A DNA stretch of 6,457 nt from Bacteroidota bacterium (GCA_016866415.1 VGML01000120.1:1-6457); one strand, 5' to 3'. Positions 1 to 6,417 are shown, numbered from the stretch's first letter. Notes: generated from the sequence alone by a model not told the origin. Numbers and translations are program-made.

Positions 1-32
1 CGACCATCTAAAAACATATCCTTTTAAGGATT

Positions 33-470
33 GTGAATAAAGCATTTAATCTTCGGGTTTATGCTTTAATCGTTAACGATAAAAAGGAAATTTTACTTTC
101 CGATGAATATCGATTTGGAAAATTTTTTACAAAATTCCCTGGTGGAGGAGTGGAATTTGGCGAAGGAATTCTAGATGCACTTCATAGAGAAATGGAGGAA
201 GAATTAAATCTTAAAATTGATGAAGCCATACCATTCTATTATAATGATTTCCCCCAGGAATCAGCATTTCAATCCAATCATCAAATTGTTTCCTTTTATT
301 ACAAAGTGAAGTGTGATTTCCATCAAATTTCGATTCAAGATTACACAATACCTTTTAAAGAGGAGGGTGAAAAGCAAAGATGGTGCGAAATAAGTTCACT
401 TAATATTGATAATTTGAATTTTCCAATCGATCAAATCGTTTTGGAGAAATTAAAGAACGAGAAGATTTAA
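33..470 (+). CDS. Nudix (NUDIX) hydrolase domain protein
   Basis: A 145-residue single-domain Nudix protein, expected to cleave a nucleoside diphosphate linked to another moiety using Mg2+; the substrate cannot be told from sequence. The Nudix box is clear: G38, E44, R52-E53, then E56-E57, in the order G-x5-E-x7-RE-U-x-EE, preceded by FPGGG at 35-39. The usual Gly near the end of the box is Asn59 (EELNL), which I recall as common in this subfamily. R52, E53, E56 and E57 are the expected catalytic and metal-binding positions, all present. The start is GTG at 33. It follows AAGGA at 26-30, which is closer than ideal, but there is no in-frame ATG upstream and a TAA lies in frame at 9-11. The protein length and the N-terminal strand (NLRVYALIV) fit an intact domain. 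A frame ending at position 40 could be the tail of an upstream gene overlapping this start, which would make it a downstream operon member. A separate promoter-like element follows it. Confidence 0.92.
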   Translation: MNKAFNLRVYALIVNDKKEILLSDEYRFGKFFTKFPGGGVEFGEGILDALHREMEEELNLKIDEAIPFYYNDFPQESAFQSNHQIVSFYYKVKCDFHQISIQDYTIPFKEEGEKQRWCEISSLNIDNLNFPIDQIVLEKLKNEKI

Positions 471-499
471 CTTTCCCACGAAATTGTAAATACGATTCC

Positions 500-507
500 T
501 ATCTTTG
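500..507 (+). promoter_or_regulatory. Bacteroidota-type -7 promoter element upstream of first glycosyltransferase
   Basis: TATCTTTG at 500-507 matches the Bacteroidota primary-sigma -7 consensus TAnnTTTG exactly. It ends 5 nt before the ATG at 513, so the transcript would be almost leaderless. A matching TTTG-type -33 element at normal spacing is not clear: the nearest TTG (484-486) is only 13 nt away. The call therefore rests on the -7 match and its position in the 42-nt gap after the Nudix gene. It suggests the glycosyltransferase cluster can be expressed independently of the Nudix gene. Confidence 0.5.
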
Positions 508-512
508 TATAA

Positions 513-1736
513 ATGCCAATAAACATTTTATACCTTTCCTACGATGGAATGACGGATCCTTTAGGACAATCCCAAGTTTTACCATACTTGGTTGGCCTAA
601 CTAAAAAAGGCTTTCGATTTCATTTAATTAGTTTCGAAAAAGAGGAACGATTTTCAAAGTTTAAGGATGAAATACAAGCTATTTGCGATGAAAATCAAAT
701 CATTTGGCATCCGCTTTCGTATACCAAAAAACCTCCGTTGATTTCTACGCTTCATGATGTATGGCGTATGCGCAAGAAAGCGTTTCAATTGCATCGTGTT
801 TTCAATTTTAGTCTAATCCATTGTAGAAGTTATCTTTCTGCATTAGTTGGTCAACGAATGCAAAAAAAATGGGGTGTTAAGTTTTTGTTCGATATGCGCG
901 GATTTTGGGCTGATGAACGAATTGATGGAAATATTTGGAGTCTCAATAATCCTATTTTTAAAACGGTTTATAATTTTTTCAAACGAAAAGAAAAAGAGTA
1001 TTTTTTGGAATCTGATTACATTATTTCCTTGACTTACAACGGCAAAGATGAAATCAGTTCGTGGCCAGGTTTTGAGCATTTAAAGAATAAAATACAAGTT
1101 ATACCTTGCTGCGCAGATTTGGAAAAGTTCAATCCTCAAAAGATCAATTTAGAAAAGAAAAATGGTTTTAAAATAGAATTGGATTTAAATGAAAGTGATT
1201 TTGTTCTTGGTTATGTCGGTTCTATTGGAACATGGTATATGCTCGATGAAATGCTCGAGTTTTTCAAGGTTTTATTAAAGTCGAAACCGAATGCAATTTT
1301 TTTGTTCGTTTCCGGAGAAAATCCAAAAACGATTTTATCAAAAGCAGTTGAATTGGGCATTTCGGAAGATCGAATTCGGGTTAAATCAGTTTTACACCAA
1401 GATGTTGCTACTTGCATTTCTCTTTTCTCAGCATCCATTTTCTTCATTCGTCCGACTTTTTCTAAAAAAGCTTCTTCTCCAACAAAACAGGGAGAGTTGA
1501 TGGCAATGGGAGTTCCAGTTATATGCAATGGAGGAGTAGGGGATACGGAACGCGTGGTTCGTGAATATCATTCAGGACTAGTGATTGAAGATTTTAATGA
1601 CGAATCTTATCAAATGGCGGATTTGAATTTTAGTGATTTCGATCAAGAGAAAACTATGAATGGGGCAGCGGAATTTTATGGATTGAACGAAGGTGTTGCT
1701 CGTTATTTCAACGTTTATCAAAAATTGATTGGATAA
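513..1736 (+). CDS. GT4-like glycosyltransferase (GT-B fold)
   Basis: A 407-residue glycosyltransferase of the GT4 / 'group 1' type, predicted to move a sugar from a nucleotide-sugar donor to a surface polysaccharide or glycolipid acceptor at the cytoplasmic face of the membrane. The N-terminal acceptor half opens with NILYLSYDG and DPLGQSQVLPY (15-25), then DMRGFWADER (127-136). The IPCCADLEKFNP hinge is at 197-208. The C-terminal donor half starts at GYVGSIGTWYMLDEML (233-248) and carries the donor loop SSPTKQGELMAMGVPVI (321-337), with Glu328 in the position of the second Glu of the EX7E motif. The first Glu is replaced by Ala320, a known variation in KASSPTK-type members. There is no signal peptide or membrane segment. 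ATG 513 is the first possible start because TAA immediately precedes it. The next gene begins on the base after its stop (TAAATG), so the two are coupled. Donor and acceptor are unknown. Confidence 0.9.
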   Translation: MPINILYLSYDGMTDPLGQSQVLPYLVGLTKKGFRFHLISFEKEERFSKFKDEIQAICDENQIIWHPLSYTKKPPLISTLHDVWRMRKKAFQLHRVFNFSLIHCRSYLSALVGQRMQKKWGVKFLFDMRGFWADERIDGNIWSLNNPIFKTVYNFFKRKEKEYFLESDYIISLTYNGKDEISSWPGFEHLKNKIQVIPCCADLEKFNPQKINLEKKNGFKIELDLNESDFVLGYVGSIGTWYMLDEMLEFFKVLLKSKPNAIFLFVSGENPKTILSKAVELGISEDRIRVKSVLHQDVATCISLFSASIFFIRPTFSKKASSPTKQGELMAMGVPVICNGGVGDTERVVREYHSGLVIEDFNDESYQMADLNFSDFDQEKTMNGAAEFYGLNEGVARYFNVYQKLIG

Positions 1737-2810
1737 ATGAAAAAAAAGAAGATTCTTTTCATTGCGCCCTACCCATTTGATGAAGCACCTTCGCAACGAT
1801 TTCGATTTGAACAATATTTCAATTTTTTAAGGGAAAATAATTTCGATATTCATTTTTCTCCTTTTTTAGATCAAAGAACTTGGAAAACACTCTACTCAGA
1901 TGGAAAAGTTCTGCGGAAAATATTAGGAGTAGTTAAAAGTTTCTTGAAGCGATTTTTACTTCTTTTTACGCTTTACAAATACGATTTCGTTTTCATTCAC
2001 AGGGAAGCATCTCATATAGGTCCGCCATTTTTTGAATTTTTAATAGCCAAAGTTTTTAGAAAAAAATACAATTATGATTTTGATGATGCGATTTGGCTAC
2101 CTAATTACAGTGAGACAAACGCTCGTTTTCATCGCCTAAAAGCATATTGGAAAGTTCGCTATTGCATCAGATGGGCGGGAAGTATTTCAGCGGGAAATGA
2201 TTATTTAGCCAACTATGCTCGAAAATTTAATGCAAACGTTCAAGTTATACCAACCACTATTGACACTGAAAATCATCATAATTTAAAGACAGAATATAAT
2301 CAAGGGAAGTTGATAATTGGTTGGACTGGAACACATACAACCATGCGCTATTTGGATTTTATCGTTCCAGTAATAAAAGAACTCGAGCAAAAATATGATT
2401 TTGAATTTCTTGTAATATCTAATGAAGCACCTACATATCATCTCAAATCGCTCCGTTTTTTAAAATGGAAAAGAGAAACGGAAATTACTGATTTAGCTCG
2501 GATTTCTATTGGTGTGATGCCTTTAGAAATGGATATTTGGTCAGAAGGAAAATGTGGTTTTAAAGGATTGCAGTACATGTCACTTGGAATTCCAGCCCTA
2601 ATGTCTCCGATCGGAGTAAATACACAAATTGTTTCCCATGAAGTGAACGGCTTTCTTCCCGTGAAATTAGAGGAATGGAAAAATCAATTAGAAATGTTGT
2701 TAACCGATATTGATTTAAGAAAGAAAATTGGAGAAGCAGGAAAGAAAACAATTGATGAACGCTATTCGGTTCTGTCAAATCAATCGAATTATTTAAGTTT
2801 ATTTCAATGA
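1737..2810 (+). CDS. GT4-like glycosyltransferase, second in cluster
   Basis: A 357-residue GT-B glycosyltransferase, clearly different from the preceding one but of the same broad class. It begins KKILFIAPYPFDEAPSQRFR, with APSQRFRFEQY at 17-27. It has YDFDDAIW at 113-120, the interdomain IPTTIDTE at 171-178, and a donor-domain start GWTGTHTTMRYLD at 195-207. The C-terminal loop EGKCGFKGLQYMSLG (270-284) leads into IPALMSPIGVN. In this loop Gln279 stands where classical GT4 enzymes have the second Glu of EX7E. The KLLQYMA-type members I recall share this, so it is probably a subfamily trait rather than damage. Translation starts directly after the upstream stop with no gap, and its own TGA overlaps the rdgB start by 4 nt. 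Reinitiation or coupling is therefore likely in the order GT, GT, rdgB. A basic hydrophobic stretch near 60-80 could help membrane association. Substrates are unknown; role in cell-surface glycan synthesis is inferred. Confidence 0.88.
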   Translation: MKKKKILFIAPYPFDEAPSQRFRFEQYFNFLRENNFDIHFSPFLDQRTWKTLYSDGKVLRKILGVVKSFLKRFLLLFTLYKYDFVFIHREASHIGPPFFEFLIAKVFRKKYNYDFDDAIWLPNYSETNARFHRLKAYWKVRYCIRWAGSISAGNDYLANYARKFNANVQVIPTTIDTENHHNLKTEYNQGKLIIGWTGTHTTMRYLDFIVPVIKELEQKYDFEFLVISNEAPTYHLKSLRFLKWKRETEITDLARISIGVMPLEMDIWSEGKCGFKGLQYMSLGIPALMSPIGVNTQIVSHEVNGFLPVKLEEWKNQLEMLLTDIDLRKKIGEAGKKTIDERYSVLSNQSNYLSLFQ

Positions 2811-3382
2811 AATTAATTTTCGCAACACATAATTCAAATAAGGCTCTTGAAATTCAGAAATTACTCCCTGAAGTTTTTCACGTATTAACCCTCGGCGACA
2901 TTGATTTTCACGAAGAGATTCCAGAAAATGAACTAACTATTGAAGGTAATTCTGCTTTCAAATCTCAGTTTATTTTTAATAAGTTCAATTTAAATTGTTT
3001 TGCAGATGATACGGGATTGGAAATTGAAGCTTTGGATGGTAGACCTGGAGTTCATTCAGCGCGTTACTCAGGAGAAGATAGAAATCCAGATGCCAACATG
3101 AATCGTGTTCTTGAAGAGTTAAATGGATTTGATAATCGAAATGCCCGCTTCAAAACAGTTATTACTCTTATAATCAATGGAGAGCAACACATTTTTGAAG
3201 GAATAGTGAATGGTCGAATTATTGATGAGAAGCGAGGAACAAATGGCTTCGGCTATGATCCGATTTTTATTCCTGAAAATGAAACCCGAACATTTGCAGA
3301 AATGGAATTAACTGAAAAAAATCAATTCAGTCATCGGGCAAGAGCTTTGGAGAAAATGATTGATTTATTAATGCGTCAGTAA
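2807..3382 (+). CDS. rdgB: dITP/XTP pyrophosphatase, RdgB/HAM1 family
   Basis: A 191-residue cytosolic house-cleaning enzyme of the RdgB/HAM1 family, which hydrolyses dITP, ITP, dXTP and XTP to the monophosphate plus pyrophosphate. This keeps deaminated purines out of DNA and RNA. All family signatures are present: N-terminal FATHNSNK (5-12), ADDTGL (66-71) with the catalytic Asp expected at 68, GRPGVHSARYSGE (78-90), GTNGFGYDPIF (144-154) for base recognition, and SHRARAL (175-181) near the C-terminus. Length is normal for the family and nothing is missing. The ATG lies within ATGA, overlapping the upstream glycosyltransferase stop by 4 nt, so expression is probably coupled to that gene. The downstream gene is convergent after only 11 bp, and I see no hairpin terminator between them. 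The assignment is very secure. The association with glycosyltransferases looks like operon packing rather than shared biochemistry. Confidence 0.96.
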   Translation: MKLIFATHNSNKALEIQKLLPEVFHVLTLGDIDFHEEIPENELTIEGNSAFKSQFIFNKFNLNCFADDTGLEIEALDGRPGVHSARYSGEDRNPDANMNRVLEELNGFDNRNARFKTVITLIINGEQHIFEGIVNGRIIDEKRGTNGFGYDPIFIPENETRTFAEMELTEKNQFSHRARALEKMIDLLMRQ

Positions 3383-3393
3383 TTGAGACAAAA

Positions 3394-4311
3394 TTATTTT
3401 TCATTTTTCCAGAACGCATTTCCTGGAAATGTAATGATATCATTAACTTTTTCTAGTTGAGATGTTATGATGACTGGGTTTTCAGTGTTTTCTAAAATTT
3501 GAACATCAAAAATTTCTTCAATATCCGATTCATAATTTATTTCACCTATTACTTTCTTTTCATTCATATCAAAGAAAATGAGCCCAGCATTAGTTGAATT
3601 TACTTTAACATCCAAATTATCAAAGTCCCTTGAGGTTTCTCTAATTTTTGATTTCCCAATTAGCGCATAATTTTTAAAAAATGAAAGTCCTCTGATAAAA
3701 CAATTGAAATTAAAGATTACTTCAGATTTTTTTTCATTTGGTGAGACCTTAATTAGATTTCCATTACCTGATTCGAGAACATAAAGGTTATCTTGAAATA
3801 ATCGAGGAGAATGAGGCATTGACAAACCTTCAAGAATAATCTCTCCAGAAGGAACTTCCATTAATACTCCAGTTTTCAATTTATTTTTTATCCAACCTTG
3901 TTTTGAATCGTCTTTACTCAAGGAGGTTACATACTTTGGCAAGTCATTTTGCATTGCCATTCCATTGAGATGACAGTTGTCTTCAGGTATCAGGCTAGTA
4001 ATAAAAGACGGTTTCCATTTGGGCCTAAAGCTAAAATTGATGTCGTAAACAGCAAGACACGAAAAAAGAGTATTTACTCCCCAAATCATGCCTTCTCCGA
4101 ATTCTAAATCATGCAAATCGAGAATACCAGTGTGATAGGTTGCACGATGGAGATAAATTGTGTCAAATTCTGTTAATTCAGACTTTTTACTCACTCTAAG
4201 TTGCTCTTCTTTGGAAAATAATTGAATTTCATCAATACAGGCCACAGCCAATTTTGATCCTTGAATAGCTATTCCCATTGGTTTTTTAAAGGAAATCGGA
4301 ACCTGATTCAA
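3394..4311 (-). CDS. TIGR03032/DUF4915 family protein, N-terminally truncated
   Basis: A 305-residue protein that I recognise as the TIGR03032/DUF4915 family of unknown function, probably a beta-propeller. Conserved family segments in order: KPMGIAI (10-16), HRATYHTGILDLHDLEF (55-71), NTLFSCLAVYD (80-90), EDNCHLNGMAM (110-120), EGLSMPHSPR (161-170), ESGNGNL (180-186), FIRGLSF (205-211) and EEIFDVQ (265-271). There is no signal peptide or membrane span. The called start is TTG at 4311, with AAGGA only 3 nt upstream. However, the in-frame codons just upstream read FQAGKVILLSSGKGI, which matches the family's conserved (T)YQAGK beginning and is preceded immediately by TAA (4359-4357). Family members normally have about 25 more residues before this motif. 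So either translation begins at the TTG (or another non-ATG codon) and yields a shortened protein, or the gene is decaying. The rest of the frame is intact through a normal C-terminus, so any damage is recent or tolerated. ATG at 4278 (M12) is an alternative start. Confidence 0.72.
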   Translation of the reverse strand: MNQVPISFKKPMGIAIQGSKLAVACIDEIQLFSKEEQLRVSKKSELTEFDTIYLHRATYHTGILDLHDLEFGEGMIWGVNTLFSCLAVYDINFSFRPKWKPSFITSLIPEDNCHLNGMAMQNDLPKYVTSLSKDDSKQGWIKNKLKTGVLMEVPSGEIILEGLSMPHSPRLFQDNLYVLESGNGNLIKVSPNEKKSEVIFNFNCFIRGLSFFKNYALIGKSKIRETSRDFDNLDVKVNSTNAGLIFFDMNEKKVIGEINYESDIEEIFDVQILENTENPVIITSQLEKVNDIITFPGNAFWKNEK

Positions 4312-4359
4312 AATTCCTTTTCCTGAACTTAAAAGTATTACCTTTCCTGCTTGAAATTA
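4312..4359 (-). pseudogene. Orphaned N-terminal codons of the TIGR03032 gene behind an in-frame stop
   Basis: Reading the - strand in the same frame as the gene below, codons from 4356 down to 4312 encode FQAGKVILLSSGKGI and run without a stop into the called TTG. The QAGK core is a hallmark of the TIGR03032 N-terminus. Immediately upstream is TAA at 4359-4357. Beyond it the same frame continues back to an ATG at 4419-4417 (MNRNKEILLM..., 20 codons), through a run of eight A on the - strand (4369-4362). That 20-codon stretch only weakly resembles the expected family sequence and overlaps the divergent promoter, so it may be chance. The segment is best explained as coding sequence cut off from a normal start by a nonsense change or a small deletion. 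Confidence 0.55.
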
Positions 4360-4373
4360 ACTTTTTTTTAAAT

Positions 4374-4408
4374 CAAAGAAATATATTGACATCAATAAAA
4401 TTTCTTTG
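4374..4408. repeat. Nested inverted repeat in the divergent spacer
   Basis: Outer perfect 9-bp arms CAAAGAAAT (4374-4382) and ATTTCTTTG (4400-4408) flank an inner perfect 6-bp dyad TATTGA (4384-4389) and TCAATA (4392-4397) separated by CA. The two dyads share almost the same centre. The right outer arm ends in TTTG, the presumed -33 element of the DUF58 promoter, so a protein bound here would overlap RNA polymerase. It lies upstream of the predicted + transcript, so it would act as DNA rather than RNA for that gene. AT-rich sequence makes such repeats easier by chance, so an operator role is only suggested. Confidence 0.5.
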
Positions 4409-4436
4409 TTCCTGTTCATTTAGTTGCTTATTTTCG
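4405..4436 (+). promoter_or_regulatory. Bacteroidota-type promoter for the DUF58 gene
   Basis: TTTG at 4405-4408 (-33 element) is followed after 20 nt by TATTTTCG at 4429-4436, which matches the -7 consensus TAnnTTTG except for C at the seventh base. Spacing is within the usual range. The element ends 10 nt before the ATG at 4447, giving a very short A/T-rich leader with no Shine-Dalgarno, as is usual in this phylum. This is the best complete promoter in the window and supports the DUF58 gene being the first gene of its own transcript. Confidence 0.6.
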
Positions 4437-4446
4437 TATTAAAATT

Positions 4447-5361
4447 ATGCCTCAAATCGATCGACTTCGTTTAGCCCAATTTGGGAATCTTGAATTACTT
4501 GCAAAACAGGTTGTTGAGGGATTTATTACAGGTTTACACAAAAGTCCTTTTCATGGGTTTTCAGTTGAATTTGCTGAACATCGATTGTACAATACAGGTG
4601 AGTCAACCCGTCATATTGATTGGAAACTGTATGGAAGAACGGAGAAAATGTTCACTAAAAAATACGAGGAAGAGACAAATCTCCGCTGTCAAATAGTAAT
4701 TGATAGCTCAAGTTCCATGTATTTTGAAAAGGATGACATCTCAAAGTTTGAATTCTCGGTTTATGCCGCGGCAAGTTTGATTGAGCTCTTAAAACGTCAG
4801 CGAGACGCGGTGGGACTTACTTTTTTCAATGAGAAAATAGAACTTCACACTCAAGCAAAATCATCTCCAGCTCATCATCGTTTTCTTTTCAGTGAGTTGG
4901 AAAAACGATTTCATCAATATCAAGAGGATAAACGAGTTACGACAAACACCATTCAAGTATTACATGATATCGCAGAATTGACGCACCGTAGAAGTTTGGT
5001 GGTTGTTTTTTCTGATTTACTAGATGACCCAGATCGTATAGATGAATTTTTTCAAGCCTTGAATCACCTTAAACATAACAAACATGAGGTAATTCTATTT
5101 CATGTTGTAAATCAAGCTTTGGAGGTAGACTTCAATTTGGAAAATAGACCCTATCAACTTATTGATATGGAAACGGGTGAAAAAATGCGTTTGCAACCAG
5201 CTGAGGTGAAAGCGAAATATGTGGAAGGAATCCAAAATTATTTCAATGAAATAAAAATGCGTTGCGCCAATTACCGAATTGATTTTATGCCCGCACCAAT
5301 TGCTTCAGGATACAACCAAGTTCTATTGGAATTTCTTTTGAAAAGGCAAAAAATGGTTTAA
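4447..5361 (+). CDS. DUF58 domain protein with vWA-like fold
   Basis: A 304-residue DUF58 protein. The family signature is clear: EFAEHRLYNTGESTRHIDWK (41-60) corresponds to the R-x-Y-x-x-G-D/E-x-x-R-x-IDW motif, followed by YGRTEKMFTKKYEEE (62-76). A von Willebrand A-like domain follows, with the MIDAS-type sequence VIDSSSSM, where D86, S88 and S90 form DxSxS. Candidate further metal ligands are T165/T166 and D190 in FSDLLDD. No membrane segment or signal peptide is seen, so it should be cytosolic. DUF58 proteins typically work with a MoxR AAA+ ATPase and vWA membrane proteins (Bat type) in chaperone-like or envelope stress functions, and are often encoded next to them. Here neither neighbour is moxR or bat: the upstream gene is divergent and the downstream one convergent, so this gene stands alone behind its own promoter. 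The partner must be elsewhere in the genome. Precise function is unknown. Confidence 0.92.
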   Translation: MPQIDRLRLAQFGNLELLAKQVVEGFITGLHKSPFHGFSVEFAEHRLYNTGESTRHIDWKLYGRTEKMFTKKYEEETNLRCQIVIDSSSSMYFEKDDISKFEFSVYAAASLIELLKRQRDAVGLTFFNEKIELHTQAKSSPAHHRFLFSELEKRFHQYQEDKRVTTNTIQVLHDIAELTHRRSLVVVFSDLLDDPDRIDEFFQALNHLKHNKHEVILFHVVNQALEVDFNLENRPYQLIDMETGEKMRLQPAEVKAKYVEGIQNYFNEIKMRCANYRIDFMPAPIASGYNQVLLEFLLKRQKMV

Positions 5362-6401
5362 TTTGAATTCGATAGGGCGTGATCCACATGCTTATTCATC
5401 ACTTTGAAGAAGAGTGGAGGCACAAGTGATAATAACATCATTCCAGGATAACCTGTTGGCATAGTTGGAGATTGTTCGTGAGATTCCAAAAGTTGGTAAG
5501 GTCGGTCAGCTTTAAAATGGTGATCTGAATGTCGACTCAGTTCGAATAAAACAACTCTACCAATAACGTGATTTGAATTCCAAGAGTGCCATCGTTTAAC
5601 TGTTTCGTAAGTTCCGTTTTCTCGTTGTTTTCTCATTAATCCGTAGTGTTCAATATAGTTCACCGTTTCAAGTAAAATTATCCCAATTGCAGCGGCCCAC
5701 AAATAAGCTTTCAAAGCTTGATTTCCATAAAAGAAATAAATGAAAGAAAGCCAAATGATATAAAGTATCGAATATACCATCATTTTGTTGGACCAATGAA
5801 ACCAGGGTTTTTTAATGATTTTCATGCGTTGAAATTCGATTTTCCAGGCTTGTATATAACTTCCAAAATGGGAACGAATCCAAAAAATATAAAGTGGTTC
5901 ATTTTTTCGGGCTGTTGCAGGATCTTCAGGAGTGCCAACATTGGTATGATGACCTCGGTTGTGATAAGGTAAAAAGTGGTTCTCTAAAGAGGTAAATAAA
6001 AGAGCCTCACCTATAAATCTCTCCCAACTTTTCATTCGATGACCAAGTTCATGTCCCACATTTATTCCTATAATCCCACACATGGTTCCCATTGATATAA
6101 TTCGTCCAATAAAGTCATTAGGGGTATCCCAATTTGGAACATTCACAAGAAAGTAAAAAATAAAAATCCACTGCAAAGGCATCATCACATATAGCATCCA
6201 ATCGTAAAATGTGTCTTTTTCAACTAATTCTTTTTCGTGAACCTCTAAATTTGTTGGATTTGGTTTTAAAATCAATTCAAGCAAAGGAACTATTATAAAG
6301 AAAATAATTACTGGGAGAAAAGTCCAAATTCTCGAGAAATTAAAGCTTATCAAAACAGATAAAGGGAGTGAAAAAATTGAAAGATATTTTAGCTTTTTCA
6401 T
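5358..6401 (-). CDS. alkB: Alkane 1-monooxygenase AlkB, membrane di-iron
   Basis: A 347-residue integral-membrane hydroxylase of the AlkB branch of the fatty-acid desaturase superfamily, which oxidises the terminal methyl of n-alkanes to a primary alcohol using O2 and electrons from rubredoxin. This is not the DNA-repair AlkB. The histidine ligand set is complete: HELGH (117-121), H147 and HH 151-152 in YHNRGHH, H252 in NYIEHYGL, and H291, H294, H295 in RHSDHH, nine in total. HSWNS (272-276) and DRPYQLL (299-305) are further AlkB-type signatures. Hydrophobic segments lie near 7-22, 25-46, 68-88, 98-116, 207-225 and 230-247. The usual IEH before NRGHH reads PYH here, and VATPEDPA reads VGTPEDPA, so it belongs to a divergent clade. 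Substrate could be alkanes or another alkyl chain. No rubredoxin or reductase is in the window. The ATG at 6401 begins a typical positively charged N-terminus behind a promoter element. Its stop overlaps that of the convergent DUF58 gene. Confidence 0.9.
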   Translation of the reverse strand: MKKLKYLSIFSLPLSVLISFNFSRIWTFLPVIIFFIIVPLLELILKPNPTNLEVHEKELVEKDTFYDWMLYVMMPLQWIFIFYFLVNVPNWDTPNDFIGRIISMGTMCGIIGINVGHELGHRMKSWERFIGEALLFTSLENHFLPYHNRGHHTNVGTPEDPATARKNEPLYIFWIRSHFGSYIQAWKIEFQRMKIIKKPWFHWSNKMMVYSILYIIWLSFIYFFYGNQALKAYLWAAAIGIILLETVNYIEHYGLMRKQRENGTYETVKRWHSWNSNHVIGRVVLFELSRHSDHHFKADRPYQLLESHEQSPTMPTGYPGMMLLSLVPPLFFKVMNKHVDHALSNSN

Positions 6402-6417
6402 AACTCTTATTTTATTT

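Noticed and set aside
18..31. Inverted repeat ATCCTT-TT-AAGGAT containing the AAGGA before the Nudix start.
   Set aside because: Six-bp arms with a 2-nt spacer cannot form a stable RNA hairpin, and short AT-rich dyads are expected by chance; there is no other operator evidence.
1..40. Possible C-terminal tail of an upstream gene: one + frame is open from base 2 to TAA at 38-40, encoding DHLKTYPFKDCE and overlapping the Nudix GTG start.
   Set aside because: Only 12 codons are visible and another frame is open to a stop at 25-27, so the sequence cannot show which, if either, is coding.
843..1079. Open - strand frame of 78 codons inside the first glycosyltransferase, plus a + strand frame at 847-1032 and similar ones at 1211-1528, 1291-1500, 1578-1814 and 2560-2778.
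   Set aside because: They lie within strongly conserved glycosyltransferase coding sequence in other frames, and their translations show no recognisable domain.
4330..4337. TACTTTTA on the - strand as a -7 element for the TIGR03032 gene.
   Set aside because: It lacks the final G of TAnnTTTG and has no -33 element at suitable spacing.
4385..4396. TTGACA (4386-4391) as a sigma-70 -35 box.
   Set aside because: No TATAAT follows at 16-18 nt, the phylum uses TTTG/TAnnTTTG promoters, and the hexamer is part of the inner dyad.
4481..4696. 71-codon + strand frame inside the DUF58 gene.
   Set aside because: It overlaps the DUF58 signature region in another frame and has no recognisable features.
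5718..5972. 84-codon + strand frame antisense to alkB.
   Set aside because: It is the complement of the conserved AlkB histidine-box region with no independent coding signal.
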